From assembly GCA_947501475.1 (NCBI GenBank), contig CANMWA010000011.1, forward strand, positions 1 to 64,000: a stretch of DNA of 64,000 bases. The letters are read 5' to 3'. The notes beneath the pieces are model-generated. The model had not been told where the DNA came from. It did no database searches and saw only the letters and a list, made by a program, of their open reading frames with translations. Positions 56,334 to 64,000 of the stretch are shown here, piece after piece. Both the position numbers and the translations under genes were made by a program. The stretch is from an uncultured Aquimarina sp. (lineage in GTDB: Bacteria; Bacteroidota; Bacteroidia; Flavobacteriales; Flavobacteriaceae). The number at the start of each line of letters is the position of its first letter. The first letter of the stretch is position 1.

Positions 56334-56495
56334 ATGAGTATTGATTTTAAAGTACATGATGCTCATAATGAAAACACCATTAGAGGTATAAATAAAGGTT
56401 TATCAACAGGGTATAAATTTTATATAGATGAAAATATTAGTAACTGGAGGGTTGGGGTTTATAGGATCTCATACAGTAGTAGAATTACAAAATGA
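56334..56495 (+). CDS. Possible short ORF overlapping the start of galE
   Basis: ATG at 56334 opens a 53-codon frame (MSIDFKVHDAHNENTIRGIN...) that overlaps the first 68 nt of galE in another frame. The first 35 residues look like reasonable protein sequence, but I do not recognise them. It could be a leader peptide coupled to galE, a gene relic, or nothing. Confidence 0.2.
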   Translation: MSIDFKVHDAHNENTIRGINKGLSTGYKFYIDENISNWRVGVYRISYSSRITK

Positions 56496-57444
56496 AGGCT
56501 ATGAAGTAATCATTATAGATAACTGTTCGAATTCATCGCCAGACGTTATCAAAAGAATCACTTCTATAACGGGTAAAAAACCTCTTTTTGAAGAATTTGA
56601 TTTAAGAGAAAAAGATAAAGTTCAAGATTTTTTTAAGCGTCATCAAGATATTCAAGGAGTTATTCATTTTGCAGCGTCAAAAGCTGTGGGTGAAAGTGTA
56701 GAAAAACCTTTACTATATTATGAAAATAATATCGCTACACTAGTTTATCTTTTACAGCAGTTAACAAAAAATGAGTCTGCAAATTTCATTTTTAGCTCTT
56801 CTTGTACTGTGTATGGTCAAGCTGATGAATTACCAATAACAGAGAATGCACCTGTTAAAACAGCAGAGTCTCCATACGGAAACACAAAACAAATTGGCGA
56901 AGAAATTATTCGAGATACTTGTAAAGTTAATTCAAACTTAAAAGCTATCTCTCTAAGGTATTTTAATCCCATTGGTGCACATCCTACTTCAGAAATTGGA
57001 GAACTTCCAATTGGAGTCCCTCAAAACCTTGTGCCTTTTATTACACAAACAGCCATTGGTCTTAGAGAGCAATTATCGGTTTTTGGTGATGACTACCCAA
57101 CTAGTGATGGTACAGCAATTCGAGATTACATTCATGTTGTTGATCTAGCAAAAGCCCATGTTGTTGCTTTACAACGGTTAATAAAAGGTAATAACAATGC
57201 AAATTATGATGTTTTTAATGTAGGTACTGGTACTGGGAGTTCTGTTTTGGAAGTCATACAATCTTTTGAAAAAGTATCCGATCAAAAATTAAACTATAAA
57301 ATTGTTGAGCGAAGAGAAGGTGATATTACAGCTGTATATGCAGACACTAACAAAGCTAATAACGAATTAGGGTGGAAAGCCAAAAATAGTCTTGACGATT
57401 CACTTTTATCTGCCTGGAAATGGGAGCAAAAAGTTAGAAGTTAG
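56428..57444 (+). CDS. galE: UDP-glucose 4-epimerase
   Basis: Interconverts UDP-galactose and UDP-glucose, closing the Leloir pathway begun by galK and galT. Short-chain dehydrogenase fold with NAD motif TGGLGFIGSH at the N-terminus, catalytic Ser-Ser/Tyr-Lys elements in FIFSSSCTVYGQ and SPYGNTKQIGEE, and the family segments SLRYFNPIGAHPTSEIGE and GDDYPTSDGTAIRDYIHV. Length 338 aa is normal. It is the last plus-strand gene of the locus, 154 bp after the symporter, with its own likely promoter. A bidirectional terminator follows. Confidence 0.96.
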   Translation: MKILVTGGLGFIGSHTVVELQNEGYEVIIIDNCSNSSPDVIKRITSITGKKPLFEEFDLREKDKVQDFFKRHQDIQGVIHFAASKAVGESVEKPLLYYENNIATLVYLLQQLTKNESANFIFSSSCTVYGQADELPITENAPVKTAESPYGNTKQIGEEIIRDTCKVNSNLKAISLRYFNPIGAHPTSEIGELPIGVPQNLVPFITQTAIGLREQLSVFGDDYPTSDGTAIRDYIHVVDLAKAHVVALQRLIKGNNNANYDVFNVGTGTGSSVLEVIQSFEKVSDQKLNYKIVERREGDITAVYADTNKANNELGWKAKNSLDDSLLSAWKWEQKVRS

Positions 57445-57473
57445 ACAGATTTACAACTCGAAAAATATAGAAT

Positions 57474-57508
57474 AAAAAAATCCTGAAGAAATTCTTCAGG
57501 ATTTTTTT
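57474..57508. terminator. Bidirectional terminator between galE and the PpiD-like gene
   Basis: AAAAAAATCCTGAAGAA / TTCTTCAGGATTTTTTT, a near-perfect long stem with A and T runs on both sides, lies between two convergent genes and can serve both. Confidence 0.9.
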
Positions 57509-57527
57509 ATTCGTACCTATAATTTTT

Positions 57528-59648
57528 CTAATAGAATTTAGATCTTTTATCCTCGATTTCAGCAGCTTCTTTTAAAGCTTCAAATACTTTTGTATTTACT
57601 TGTCCTTCTTGAGCTTTTGTAGCCTGTGAAGTATAACTCATGTAGGTATCCAAAGTAATTGCTGGTGTTTTTTTAGTTACTTCTATTACATATACGCCAT
57701 TATTACCTACAATTGCATTTGAAACAGTACCTGCTTCTAAAGCAAAAGCAGCTCCAACAACTTTTGGCTCTGTACCTGCTCCACTGATTGTTGGTGTTTT
57801 CATAGTAAGTGCAGAAGCTGTTTTTACTGATGTATTTTGACTTTGTGCGATTGCATCTAATGCACTACCAGTAATTTTACCTTTCAACATCTCTGCTTTC
57901 TTTTCTTTTATCAAAATTGGCTTTACCGTTGCAGTAGCATCTTCAACACTCATAGTTCCTTTACCTGTTTTTGCAGTTATTTGTACTACCGCATATCCTT
58001 CTGCTACATCAAAACGTTTAACATCACCTACGTTATTCTCTTCATTAAAAGCCCATTGCACTAAAGATCTTTGCGCTCCTAATCCAGGAATATTCTCATC
58101 TAATTCTTTGATTTTGTTTACTGGTCTTGTTGTTAACTTACTTTCTTTAGAAACTTCTTCAAAATCTTTTTCTTTTGCAGCGATCTGAAATTTGGTAGTT
58201 TCAGTAAAAATTGTATTAATCGTCTTTTCGCTCGGCTCTATTTTACGAGCTACAGTAGCTATTTTTACAGCTCTTTGCTCATTCTTTTGTTCTTCTATGC
58301 TTATAACATGATATCCAAATTGTGTTTCAACAATTCCTTGATCTCCGGTTTTATTTTCAAAACAAAAATCATTAAACGCAGGAACCATTCTTCCTGGAGT
58401 AAAATACCCTAAATCACCTGCTTTATCTTTGTTTGAGTTATCTGCAGAAAACTTTGGAGCTAATGTCGCAAATTGACTCTTATCATTCTTAATCACATTA
58501 AAAATACTATCTGCCAAAGTTTTTGCTTCTTCTTTAGTACGTTTTGTATCACCAGCGGTACCTAAACCAACCCATGACACTAAGATATGACTAGCTTTAA
58601 CCGAATCTGGCATTTGTTTTTGTGCAACTACTCTAGATAACTTTATATAATCTTCATCTTTATAAGGACCGAAAACATCACCAATCGCCATATTGTACAA
58701 TGTATCTGCAACTGATGCAGGCAAATCTTTTTTAAATTTGAAACGATCATCAAATTTTATAGATGAATTTTGATTTACAAATTCTTCTACTTCCTTAACA
58801 CTTTTAAATCCTAAAATAGAATCTGTAGATTTTGTAGACTCATTAAACTCTGCTTTATCTTCAAGCAACGACGAGATCTCTTGTTTAATTTCGTTTTCAT
58901 CTTCTTGGCTTGGTTCTTCTTTAAACAAAACATAACGTATGCTTCTTGATGCATCTGCTTTGTACTCTTGTGCATGAGCATCTATATAGGATTGAATTTC
59001 TGCATCCGTTACTTTTACTTCGGTATCCTGGATACTAGAGAATGGTAATTGTACATATTTAATATCTACATTGTCATTTTCCATTTTATATGCCAACTCT
59101 CCTTCTTTTAATGTAGCTCCTACTCCAGCTTTAATCATATTAAGGTATGTCGTTTCTTTTGCTCCTTTACCAATAGATCCTTCATAATCCAACCATTGTT
59201 GGTATGCTTGAGGAGAGGTAGCTTTTATATTAGCAACATATTCCTGCATTTTTGCTTTATCAAAAGCTCCTGCTTCATTCTGAAATGTAGGATTATTAGC
59301 CAATGATTCTTCTAACAACTCATTTACCTGATCTTCTCCAGCTTTAATTCCTAACTTATCGAACTGCTCATCAAAAACCACTTGACGTACTTCTTGATTC
59401 CACACATAATTAACCGCTTGAATACTTGAACCACTAGTTCCAAAACTTCTAGATGCGGCTTCAACTTTTTTGGCAAAATCCGTTCTATCGATATCGTTTC
59501 CGTTTATAGTAGCGATTGTGTTTTCTGCTCTTTGTGAAATAGCTCCTCCATTACGAATCAAATCTGCTAATACAAAAGAGAATAGCGCTAATGCTATAAT
59601 TACAATTAGAAAAACTGAACGCTGTCTGATTTTATTTAAAACTGCCAT
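57528..59648 (-). CDS. PpiD-like peptidylprolyl isomerase / periplasmic chaperone
   Basis: A 706-aa membrane-anchored chaperone. N-terminal anchor (RSVFLIVIIALALFSFVLAD), then a SurA_N_3-type helical domain (NGNDIDRTDFAKKVEAASR; DEQFDKLGIKAGEDQVNELL). A parvulin PPIase domain lies at about residues 345-455 (VKASHILVSWVGLG; AGDLGYFTPGRMVPAFNDF; GIVETQFGYHVISI). The C-terminal part repeats parvulin-like segments. It is expected to help fold outer-membrane and secreted proteins near the Sec translocon. Length is normal for Bacteroidota PpiD. It is the last gene of the minus-strand run coming from the right. Confidence 0.92.
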   Translation of the reverse strand: MAVLNKIRQRSVFLIVIIALALFSFVLADLIRNGGAISQRAENTIATINGNDIDRTDFAKKVEAASRSFGTSGSSIQAVNYVWNQEVRQVVFDEQFDKLGIKAGEDQVNELLEESLANNPTFQNEAGAFDKAKMQEYVANIKATSPQAYQQWLDYEGSIGKGAKETTYLNMIKAGVGATLKEGELAYKMENDNVDIKYVQLPFSSIQDTEVKVTDAEIQSYIDAHAQEYKADASRSIRYVLFKEEPSQEDENEIKQEISSLLEDKAEFNESTKSTDSILGFKSVKEVEEFVNQNSSIKFDDRFKFKKDLPASVADTLYNMAIGDVFGPYKDEDYIKLSRVVAQKQMPDSVKASHILVSWVGLGTAGDTKRTKEEAKTLADSIFNVIKNDKSQFATLAPKFSADNSNKDKAGDLGYFTPGRMVPAFNDFCFENKTGDQGIVETQFGYHVISIEEQKNEQRAVKIATVARKIEPSEKTINTIFTETTKFQIAAKEKDFEEVSKESKLTTRPVNKIKELDENIPGLGAQRSLVQWAFNEENNVGDVKRFDVAEGYAVVQITAKTGKGTMSVEDATATVKPILIKEKKAEMLKGKITGSALDAIAQSQNTSVKTASALTMKTPTISGAGTEPKVVGAAFALEAGTVSNAIVGNNGVYVIEVTKKTPAITLDTYMSYTSQATKAQEGQVNTKVFEALKEAAEIEDKRSKFY

Positions 59649-59787
59649 GGTATTTTTATAATTTATTCAAAATATAGTGGGCGAAAATACCATTTTATTG
59701 TAATAATACCAATTAAAAATATCAAAGTCTTGTGAAGTTTTTTTGCTTTCAGTTTATAACTACGAACTAGGCTATTTTTTAAACTTA

Positions 59788-60492
59788 TTATTTTATACTA
59801 TTTGGTGATTCATTTTGTTCTAAAACTCCATAAACAATTAAGAGTTGAGCAATTGCATATGTACTCATAACCCATACATTATTATACGGTAATGTTATAC
59901 AAAACATGTTTATTGCCAAAAGACTATCTGATAGCATAAAAAAAAGTGACCCTATAAAAACCAGAATGTAGCTCTTTTGAGAAACTTGTATAGATCTTTG
60001 ATATGCCGCATTAGCCATTAACAGAATAGTAATCATATAAACCATTACTGGCAACATCATGTTACCAAGTCCATTGTAAAGCACAAAAAACAATATAATC
60101 CCATATACGATCATAAATATGGGAAAAATCAGGTTTTTCTTTTCTTGCTTTACTTTATTAAAAACAAGAATATACATGATATGTGCAAACAAAAACATGA
60201 GTAATCCACCTATAAAAAAAAGTTGAGATTTGTTTGTGAATAAAAGAAAAATATCGCCTAGCAGTGAAAGCAACAATCCCAGAAACATGATTTTAAAGAC
60301 CGAAAAAGACACTCTTTTTTTATAGTTGGCAACAAAAAAAGCAAGTAACGAAACTAGTATTGCTGGTTTGGTAATGTATCTATAATCGTTCAAAGAATCA
60401 ATACTACCACAAAAAATATCGCTCAATAAAATTATTATAAAAGCGATAATAAATATAATAGTTTTTTCTTTTGATAAGCTTTTAACCATCAT
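59788..60492 (-). CDS. YhhN-family lysoplasmalogenase
   Basis: A 234-aa protein with eight hydrophobic helices and little else, as in the TMEM86/YhhN family, whose characterised members hydrolyse the vinyl-ether bond of lysoplasmalogens. Family-like segments: YRYITKPAILVSLLAFF, LLSLLGDIFLLF, GSLFFMLSDSLLAINMF, and STYAIAQLLIVYGVL. The conserved aspartates in LGDIF and LSDSL are present. It starts 18 bp after the CNNM/CorC gene and is probably cotranscribed with it. The enzymatic role in this organism is inferred from family only. Confidence 0.85.
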   Translation of the reverse strand: MMVKSLSKEKTIIFIIAFIIILLSDIFCGSIDSLNDYRYITKPAILVSLLAFFVANYKKRVSFSVFKIMFLGLLLSLLGDIFLLFTNKSQLFFIGGLLMFLFAHIMYILVFNKVKQEKKNLIFPIFMIVYGIILFFVLYNGLGNMMLPVMVYMITILLMANAAYQRSIQVSQKSYILVFIGSLFFMLSDSLLAINMFCITLPYNNVWVMSTYAIAQLLIVYGVLEQNESPNSIK

Positions 60493-60510
60493 CTAGATTA
60501 TAGTAAGAAA

Positions 60511-61800
60511 TCAATCTACGAGCACTACCATTAACTCAACAAGTTCTATTTTTGTATTTGATGTTTCAATAATTTTAATTTTAAAACCCTCAATTCGAAC
60601 CTCATCTTCTTTTTGCGGAATTTCTTCAGTATGATTTACGATCATACCTCCTAGCGTTTCATAATTTTCACTCTCTGGAAGATTAAGTTTGTATGTTTCA
60701 TTAATATGATCTACTTCAATTCTTGCTGAGAATTTATAGTGATTTTCTTGAATCTGCTCTTCTATTAATGCTATAGAATCATGTTCATCTTCAATTTCTC
60801 CAAAAAGTTCTTCTACGATATCCTCTACTGTAATAATACCGCTAGTCCCCCCATATTCATCGATCACTACGGCTATGCTCTTATGTTTTTTTGTTAAAAG
60901 ATTAAGCACATCTTTAACAAACATAGTTTCGGGTACAAAAACAACTGGCAAAAGAATTGATTTTAACGATTTAGGTTTTTTAAACAATTCAAAAGAGTGT
61001 ACATATCCAATAATATCATCAACTGTACTATTATAAACAATTATTTTTGACAGCCCTGTATCTATAAATAGCTTACTAACTTCTTCTATGGATTGAGATT
61101 TTTCGACCGCTACAATTTCTGTTCTAGGAATCATTACCTCTCTAGACTTGACATCTGAAAAATCTAAAGCATTTTGAAAAATCTGAATTTCACTATCGAC
61201 TTCATCATGCTCTTCTACGGTTTCCATTTGCTCATTAATATAATCGCCAAGTTCTGTTTTACTAAATGCAAGTTGCACTTCATCGCCATCTGTTCTAAGA
61301 AATTTTTTCAGTACAAAATCTGAAACCCAAATTACAAATGAAGATACGGGTGAAAATATTAAATAAAAGACGTAAGCAGGAAACGAAAATGCTTTAAGTA
61401 ATTTATTAGCATATATCTGAAAAAATACTTTAGGTAAAAACTCTGCTGTAATCAAAATAACAACTGTAGAGATCAATGTTTGTGTTAGCAGTTTTAGATC
61501 GGTAATAAAATAATCTACTAACCAAAAATCTGAAGGCGTAATAGATTGAAAAAATCCGATTAACACTTCTCCCATATAAAAACCATATACAACCAGAGCA
61601 ATATTATTACCCACCAGCATTGTTGCAATAAATTTTGAGGGTTTTTTGGTAAGCCGAATAAGAATATTCGATAAAAAACCGCCTTGTTTTTTTTCGATTT
61701 CAATATGGATTTTATTAGAAGAAACGTAAGCTATTTCCATCCCCGAAAAAAATGCTGATAGGATAAGAGAAAGGATAATAACAATAAAGTGTAATTCCAT
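60511..61800 (-). CDS. CNNM/CorC (hemolysin family) membrane protein
   Basis: A 429-aa protein with an N-terminal DUF21/CNNM membrane domain (residues about 1-170, four hydrophobic stretches; AFFSGMEIAYVSSNKIHIE), a pair of CBS domains (about 205-330; REVMIPRTEIVAVEKSQS, KHKSIAVVIDEYGGTSGIIT) and a CorC_HlyC C-terminal domain (ARIEVDHINETYKL). Relatives are linked to magnesium or cobalt efflux; the name hemolysin is historical. It resembles GldE in layout, but the neighbours are not those of gldE, so I do not call it that. It starts 3 bp after the small membrane protein gene. Confidence 0.9.
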   Translation of the reverse strand: MELHFIVIILSLILSAFFSGMEIAYVSSNKIHIEIEKKQGGFLSNILIRLTKKPSKFIATMLVGNNIALVVYGFYMGEVLIGFFQSITPSDFWLVDYFITDLKLLTQTLISTVVILITAEFLPKVFFQIYANKLLKAFSFPAYVFYLIFSPVSSFVIWVSDFVLKKFLRTDGDEVQLAFSKTELGDYINEQMETVEEHDEVDSEIQIFQNALDFSDVKSREVMIPRTEIVAVEKSQSIEEVSKLFIDTGLSKIIVYNSTVDDIIGYVHSFELFKKPKSLKSILLPVVFVPETMFVKDVLNLLTKKHKSIAVVIDEYGGTSGIITVEDIVEELFGEIEDEHDSIALIEEQIQENHYKFSARIEVDHINETYKLNLPESENYETLGGMIVNHTEEIPQKEDEVRIEGFKIKIIETSNTKIELVELMVVLVD

Positions 61801-61803
61801 GAA

Positions 61804-61995
61804 TTAGTCTTTATTGTTGGCTTCAAATCGTTTTCTAAAATTTCGTTTAAAGAAAAACATAAAAATAGCTGCGCCTGCAAAAAGAAGGTATAATATACTT
61901 CTTCCTCCTTCTTGCCCCCATTCTGCATAGGCTTGATATATAAAGAAAATCATTATCGCCAGATAGGCATATTCGAAAAATTTAAAAAACTTCAT
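61804..61995 (-). CDS. Small two-helix membrane protein, function unknown
   Basis: A 63-aa protein with two hydrophobic helices (YAYLAIMIFFIYQAYAEW; SILYLLFAGAAIFMFFF) and a basic tail (KRNFRKRFEANN). It lies between lptC and the CNNM gene with 39-bp and 3-bp gaps and the same orientation, which supports it as a real gene. I do not recognise a named family. Confidence 0.75.
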   Translation of the reverse strand: MKFFKFFEYAYLAIMIFFIYQAYAEWGQEGGRSILYLLFAGAAIFMFFFKRNFRKRFEANNKD

Positions 61996-62034
61996 CTAAT
62001 AATTTTGAGCTTAGGGTCTTTTATAATACACGTA

Positions 62035-62592
62035 CTACTCGTCTATAGTGATTACACCATCATTGATTCTTGAATTCAAGATAGTAAAATCCTGATTAGC
62101 ATCAAAACCATCGGCTTCGTTAATGTCTCCACTAGGCAAATAGCTTTTGTATGGCTGATCGGTAAATACCCAGTTAATATTTTTGTCCCAATATAACTGT
62201 TTTGCTTGCAGATGTGTACTATCTGCGGTTTTAATATCTACATTTCCTCTCATATCAATTAAACCAGTTTGTTGATAGGAAATGGCATAATCTGAAGTAA
62301 CGATACTTACCTTACCTTCTTTATCTATAATATCTAATACAATCCCCTCTGGAAATTCATGATACCCAAAAGACTTGTTTGTAAAATCTAATATCCTAGT
62401 TGCTTTTAATATCGCTGTTAATCTACCAGAATCGGTATACTTAAGGTTTACATCAAATGCCTCTGCAATTGGAGCTTCATCAGACATCAAAAAACTTTGA
62501 GTATTTGCTTTTTTTGACTGGCATGAAAAAAACATTGTCACAGCAAAAGCTGTGACAATGTTTATTATGATATAATATTTTTTGTTTTGCAT
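62035..62592 (-). CDS. lptC: LPS export periplasmic protein LptC
   Basis: Part of the Lpt bridge that passes lipopolysaccharide from the inner membrane to LptA. The signal peptide ends in a lipobox, Cys24 (TAFAVTMFFSC), so in this group LptC is probably a lipoprotein. Beta-jellyroll repeats follow (LKYTDSGRLTAILKATRIL; VTSDYAISYQQTGLIDMRG; NVDIKTADSTHLQAKQLYWD), ending with the Lpt pattern TDQPYKSYLPSGD. Length 185 aa is normal. Its start overlaps the stop of the upstream TPR gene by 1 bp. Confidence 0.9.
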   Translation of the reverse strand: MQNKKYYIIINIVTAFAVTMFFSCQSKKANTQSFLMSDEAPIAEAFDVNLKYTDSGRLTAILKATRILDFTNKSFGYHEFPEGIVLDIIDKEGKVSIVTSDYAISYQQTGLIDMRGNVDIKTADSTHLQAKQLYWDKNINWVFTDQPYKSYLPSGDINEADGFDANQDFTILNSRINDGVITIDE

Positions 62593-63962
62593 TACAATTT
62601 AGGAACCCTAACTGTTTCACCAATCCAGCATGCTATTTTAACCGAAGTTACTCCTGGATTATTAAAAATATCAGTTTTTGAAGGTGCCTTTGCTTTATAG
62701 TTTGCTGCTGTTTTTGAAGCAGTAGATTTTAAACTTGGGTCAACTTTCCCTGCTCTTCTAGCATAATTTTCTGCCAACCAATACACTGCTCTCTTGCTAA
62801 ATACATCTGCACCACAAGCATTTGCACTACCTGCAATCATACTAGCTATTCTTAGGTAACAAATCCCCATAGAAGGTTTTTGCTTAAGTGCTTTTCTGTA
62901 ATATGATCTTGCATTTGATTTACTACCTTGTCTTTTAAGCATCTCAGCAATCTTGAAATATACTTTGGCTTTATCACTAGGGTTTTTTTCAAGTTGTGCA
63001 GCTTGATCATAGTACTTTCTTGCTGTAGATGACTTTTTATCTTTTTGCGCTAAGATCCCAAGATAATATGCTGATTTTGCTGATGGCTCTGCTTTATGCA
63101 ATGCCTCAACCAACTTAAAGAATAAAGGATCATCTGTACATTCTTTTCCAGACATTCTACCAGCGGCACCTTTTAACCAATTAACATCGGTTTTCTTGGC
63201 TTCAAACTGACCCGTATATAAAGGAATCAAGTTATTACAATCAGCTCTTTCTCCAAGTTTTTGATTGATCCCTGCTTTTACTTTACTAAAAGCAACCAAA
63301 TTAATACCAGAATTTTTAAGCTTTTTCTTTTCTTTACTTGTTAACGCTGTTCCTGATTCTTCTTTTTCAGTAAGTTCAGCAATTCTTTGAGCCAACTTAC
63401 TTTCTTCACTTTCGATTTTTGAAGTAATATCATCATACAAGTCAAAAACTTCTTGTAATTCTTTTTTGCCTTGATCTTGTAAATCTACAAATAGAGAAAA
63501 GTATGTATATAATTTCTTTGGTCTCTTAAAGTTACCCTTGTCTTCTGTATATGCCTTATTAAATTCTGCAAATTGAGCATCTTTTGTACCAATTTTGTTA
63601 TCGTACATTAACTGTCCGATATCAGAATGCATATCACCAACTTTGGTTTTTGCAGGAAAATACTGAAAACGCTCTTTCCATAGTTTTATCTTCTCATTAG
63701 CAAGAGTAGATTTTTCTGTAGCAGCTGCTTTTTTATATTTAGCCTCCAATAATTTTTGTCCAAACTGATATGTCGCAACACTATATGTAGGACATTCTTT
63801 TCTTACTTTCCACAATGGCTCTTCTGCAGCCGCATAATTCTTCACTTTAGCATGTTCATAGGCTATTGACGCCGTTGTTGCACAGTCTGTAGCCTGGGCA
63901 CTTACATTTATAGTACTTAAAACTAATCCTGTAGCTATTGTAAATAAAACTTTAGTATTCAT
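62592..63962 (-). CDS. Periplasmic TPR-repeat protein, function unknown
   Basis: A 456-aa secreted protein with signal peptide (FTIATGLVLSTINVSAQ) followed by tetratricopeptide repeats. Early helices (ASIAYEHAKVKNYAAAEEPL) and late ones (AYYLGILAQKDKKSSTARKY; KAKVYFKIAEMLKRQGSKSN) are clear; a charged helical middle (about 190-240) may be a coiled coil. Cysteines near the ends (C27, C57, and a CWIGE C-terminal motif) may form disulfides. It is translationally coupled to lptC, which suggests an envelope function. The start at 63962 is 38 bp from the window edge, so its promoter may lie outside. Confidence 0.85.
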   Translation of the reverse strand: MNTKVLFTIATGLVLSTINVSAQATDCATTASIAYEHAKVKNYAAAEEPLWKVRKECPTYSVATYQFGQKLLEAKYKKAAATEKSTLANEKIKLWKERFQYFPAKTKVGDMHSDIGQLMYDNKIGTKDAQFAEFNKAYTEDKGNFKRPKKLYTYFSLFVDLQDQGKKELQEVFDLYDDITSKIESEESKLAQRIAELTEKEESGTALTSKEKKKLKNSGINLVAFSKVKAGINQKLGERADCNNLIPLYTGQFEAKKTDVNWLKGAAGRMSGKECTDDPLFFKLVEALHKAEPSAKSAYYLGILAQKDKKSSTARKYYDQAAQLEKNPSDKAKVYFKIAEMLKRQGSKSNARSYYRKALKQKPSMGICYLRIASMIAGSANACGADVFSKRAVYWLAENYARRAGKVDPSLKSTASKTAANYKAKAPSKTDIFNNPGVTSVKIACWIGETVRVPKL

Positions 63963-64000
63963 AGCTGTGTTATTAATTGTATTTAATTAAATTTTATTTT

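Noticed and set aside
60511..61800. Naming the CNNM/CorC protein GldE
   Set aside because: GldE has the same domain layout but is normally beside gldD and ssb genes; the context here is lptC, so only the family name is justified.

Overview
The window is AT-rich chromosomal DNA from a member of the Bacteroidota, most likely a marine Flavobacteriaceae. The evidence is a complete gldK-gldL-gldM-gldN gliding/type IX secretion cluster, a SusC/SusD pair, promoters of the Bacteroidota type (TTG, about 20 nt, TAnnTTTG), a thrombospondin-type-3 surface protein, and a zinc-finger-free TopA. Genus cannot be fixed from the sequence alone.

Layout. 1-2084: start of a large secreted TSP3-repeat protein running off the left edge. 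2763-2835: initiator tRNA-Met with a partial copy of itself 78 bp away. 3006-9621: small CPXCG protein, then an MFP-RND-TolC efflux operon with a separately terminated MarR gene. 9843-13248: ABC-F ATPase, DUF983 protein, FAD oxidoreductase. 13319-21685: gldKLMN, an arginase-fold protein that has lost metal ligands, and topA. 21793-29444: membrane protein, miaB, sigma-54 activator, lptE, an unrecognised protein, secG, groES-groEL. 29644-29781: an unlisted 45-aa double-glycine, cysteine-rich peptide gene. 29856-33271: RamB/ScfR-like regulator divergent from malate synthase, followed by what looks like the eroded remains of isocitrate lyase. 33431-36777: DoxX-like protein, VanX-like dipeptidase, DUF3347 lipoprotein, free-methionine sulfoxide reductase.

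36800-57444 is the most interesting part. It holds galT and galK, two regulators (a Nudix-winged-helix protein and a GntR protein), SusC/SusD, a large FG-GAP/UnbV lipoprotein, a cytoplasmic GH36 alpha-galactosidase, a single-polypeptide fusion of glycerol kinase with glycerol-3-phosphate dehydrogenase, a sodium:solute symporter and galE. Together these would import an alpha-galactoside, cleave it inside the cell and process both galactose (Leloir pathway) and glycerol. The simplest substrate with exactly these two halves is an alpha-galactosylglycerol such as floridoside, the red-algal osmolyte. This substrate is an inference from gene content.

57528-63962 returns to housekeeping functions: a PpiD-like chaperone, a YhhN lysoplasmalogenase, a CNNM/CorC protein, a small membrane protein, LptC and a periplasmic TPR protein. 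No CRISPR array, rRNA, insertion sequence or prophage was seen.
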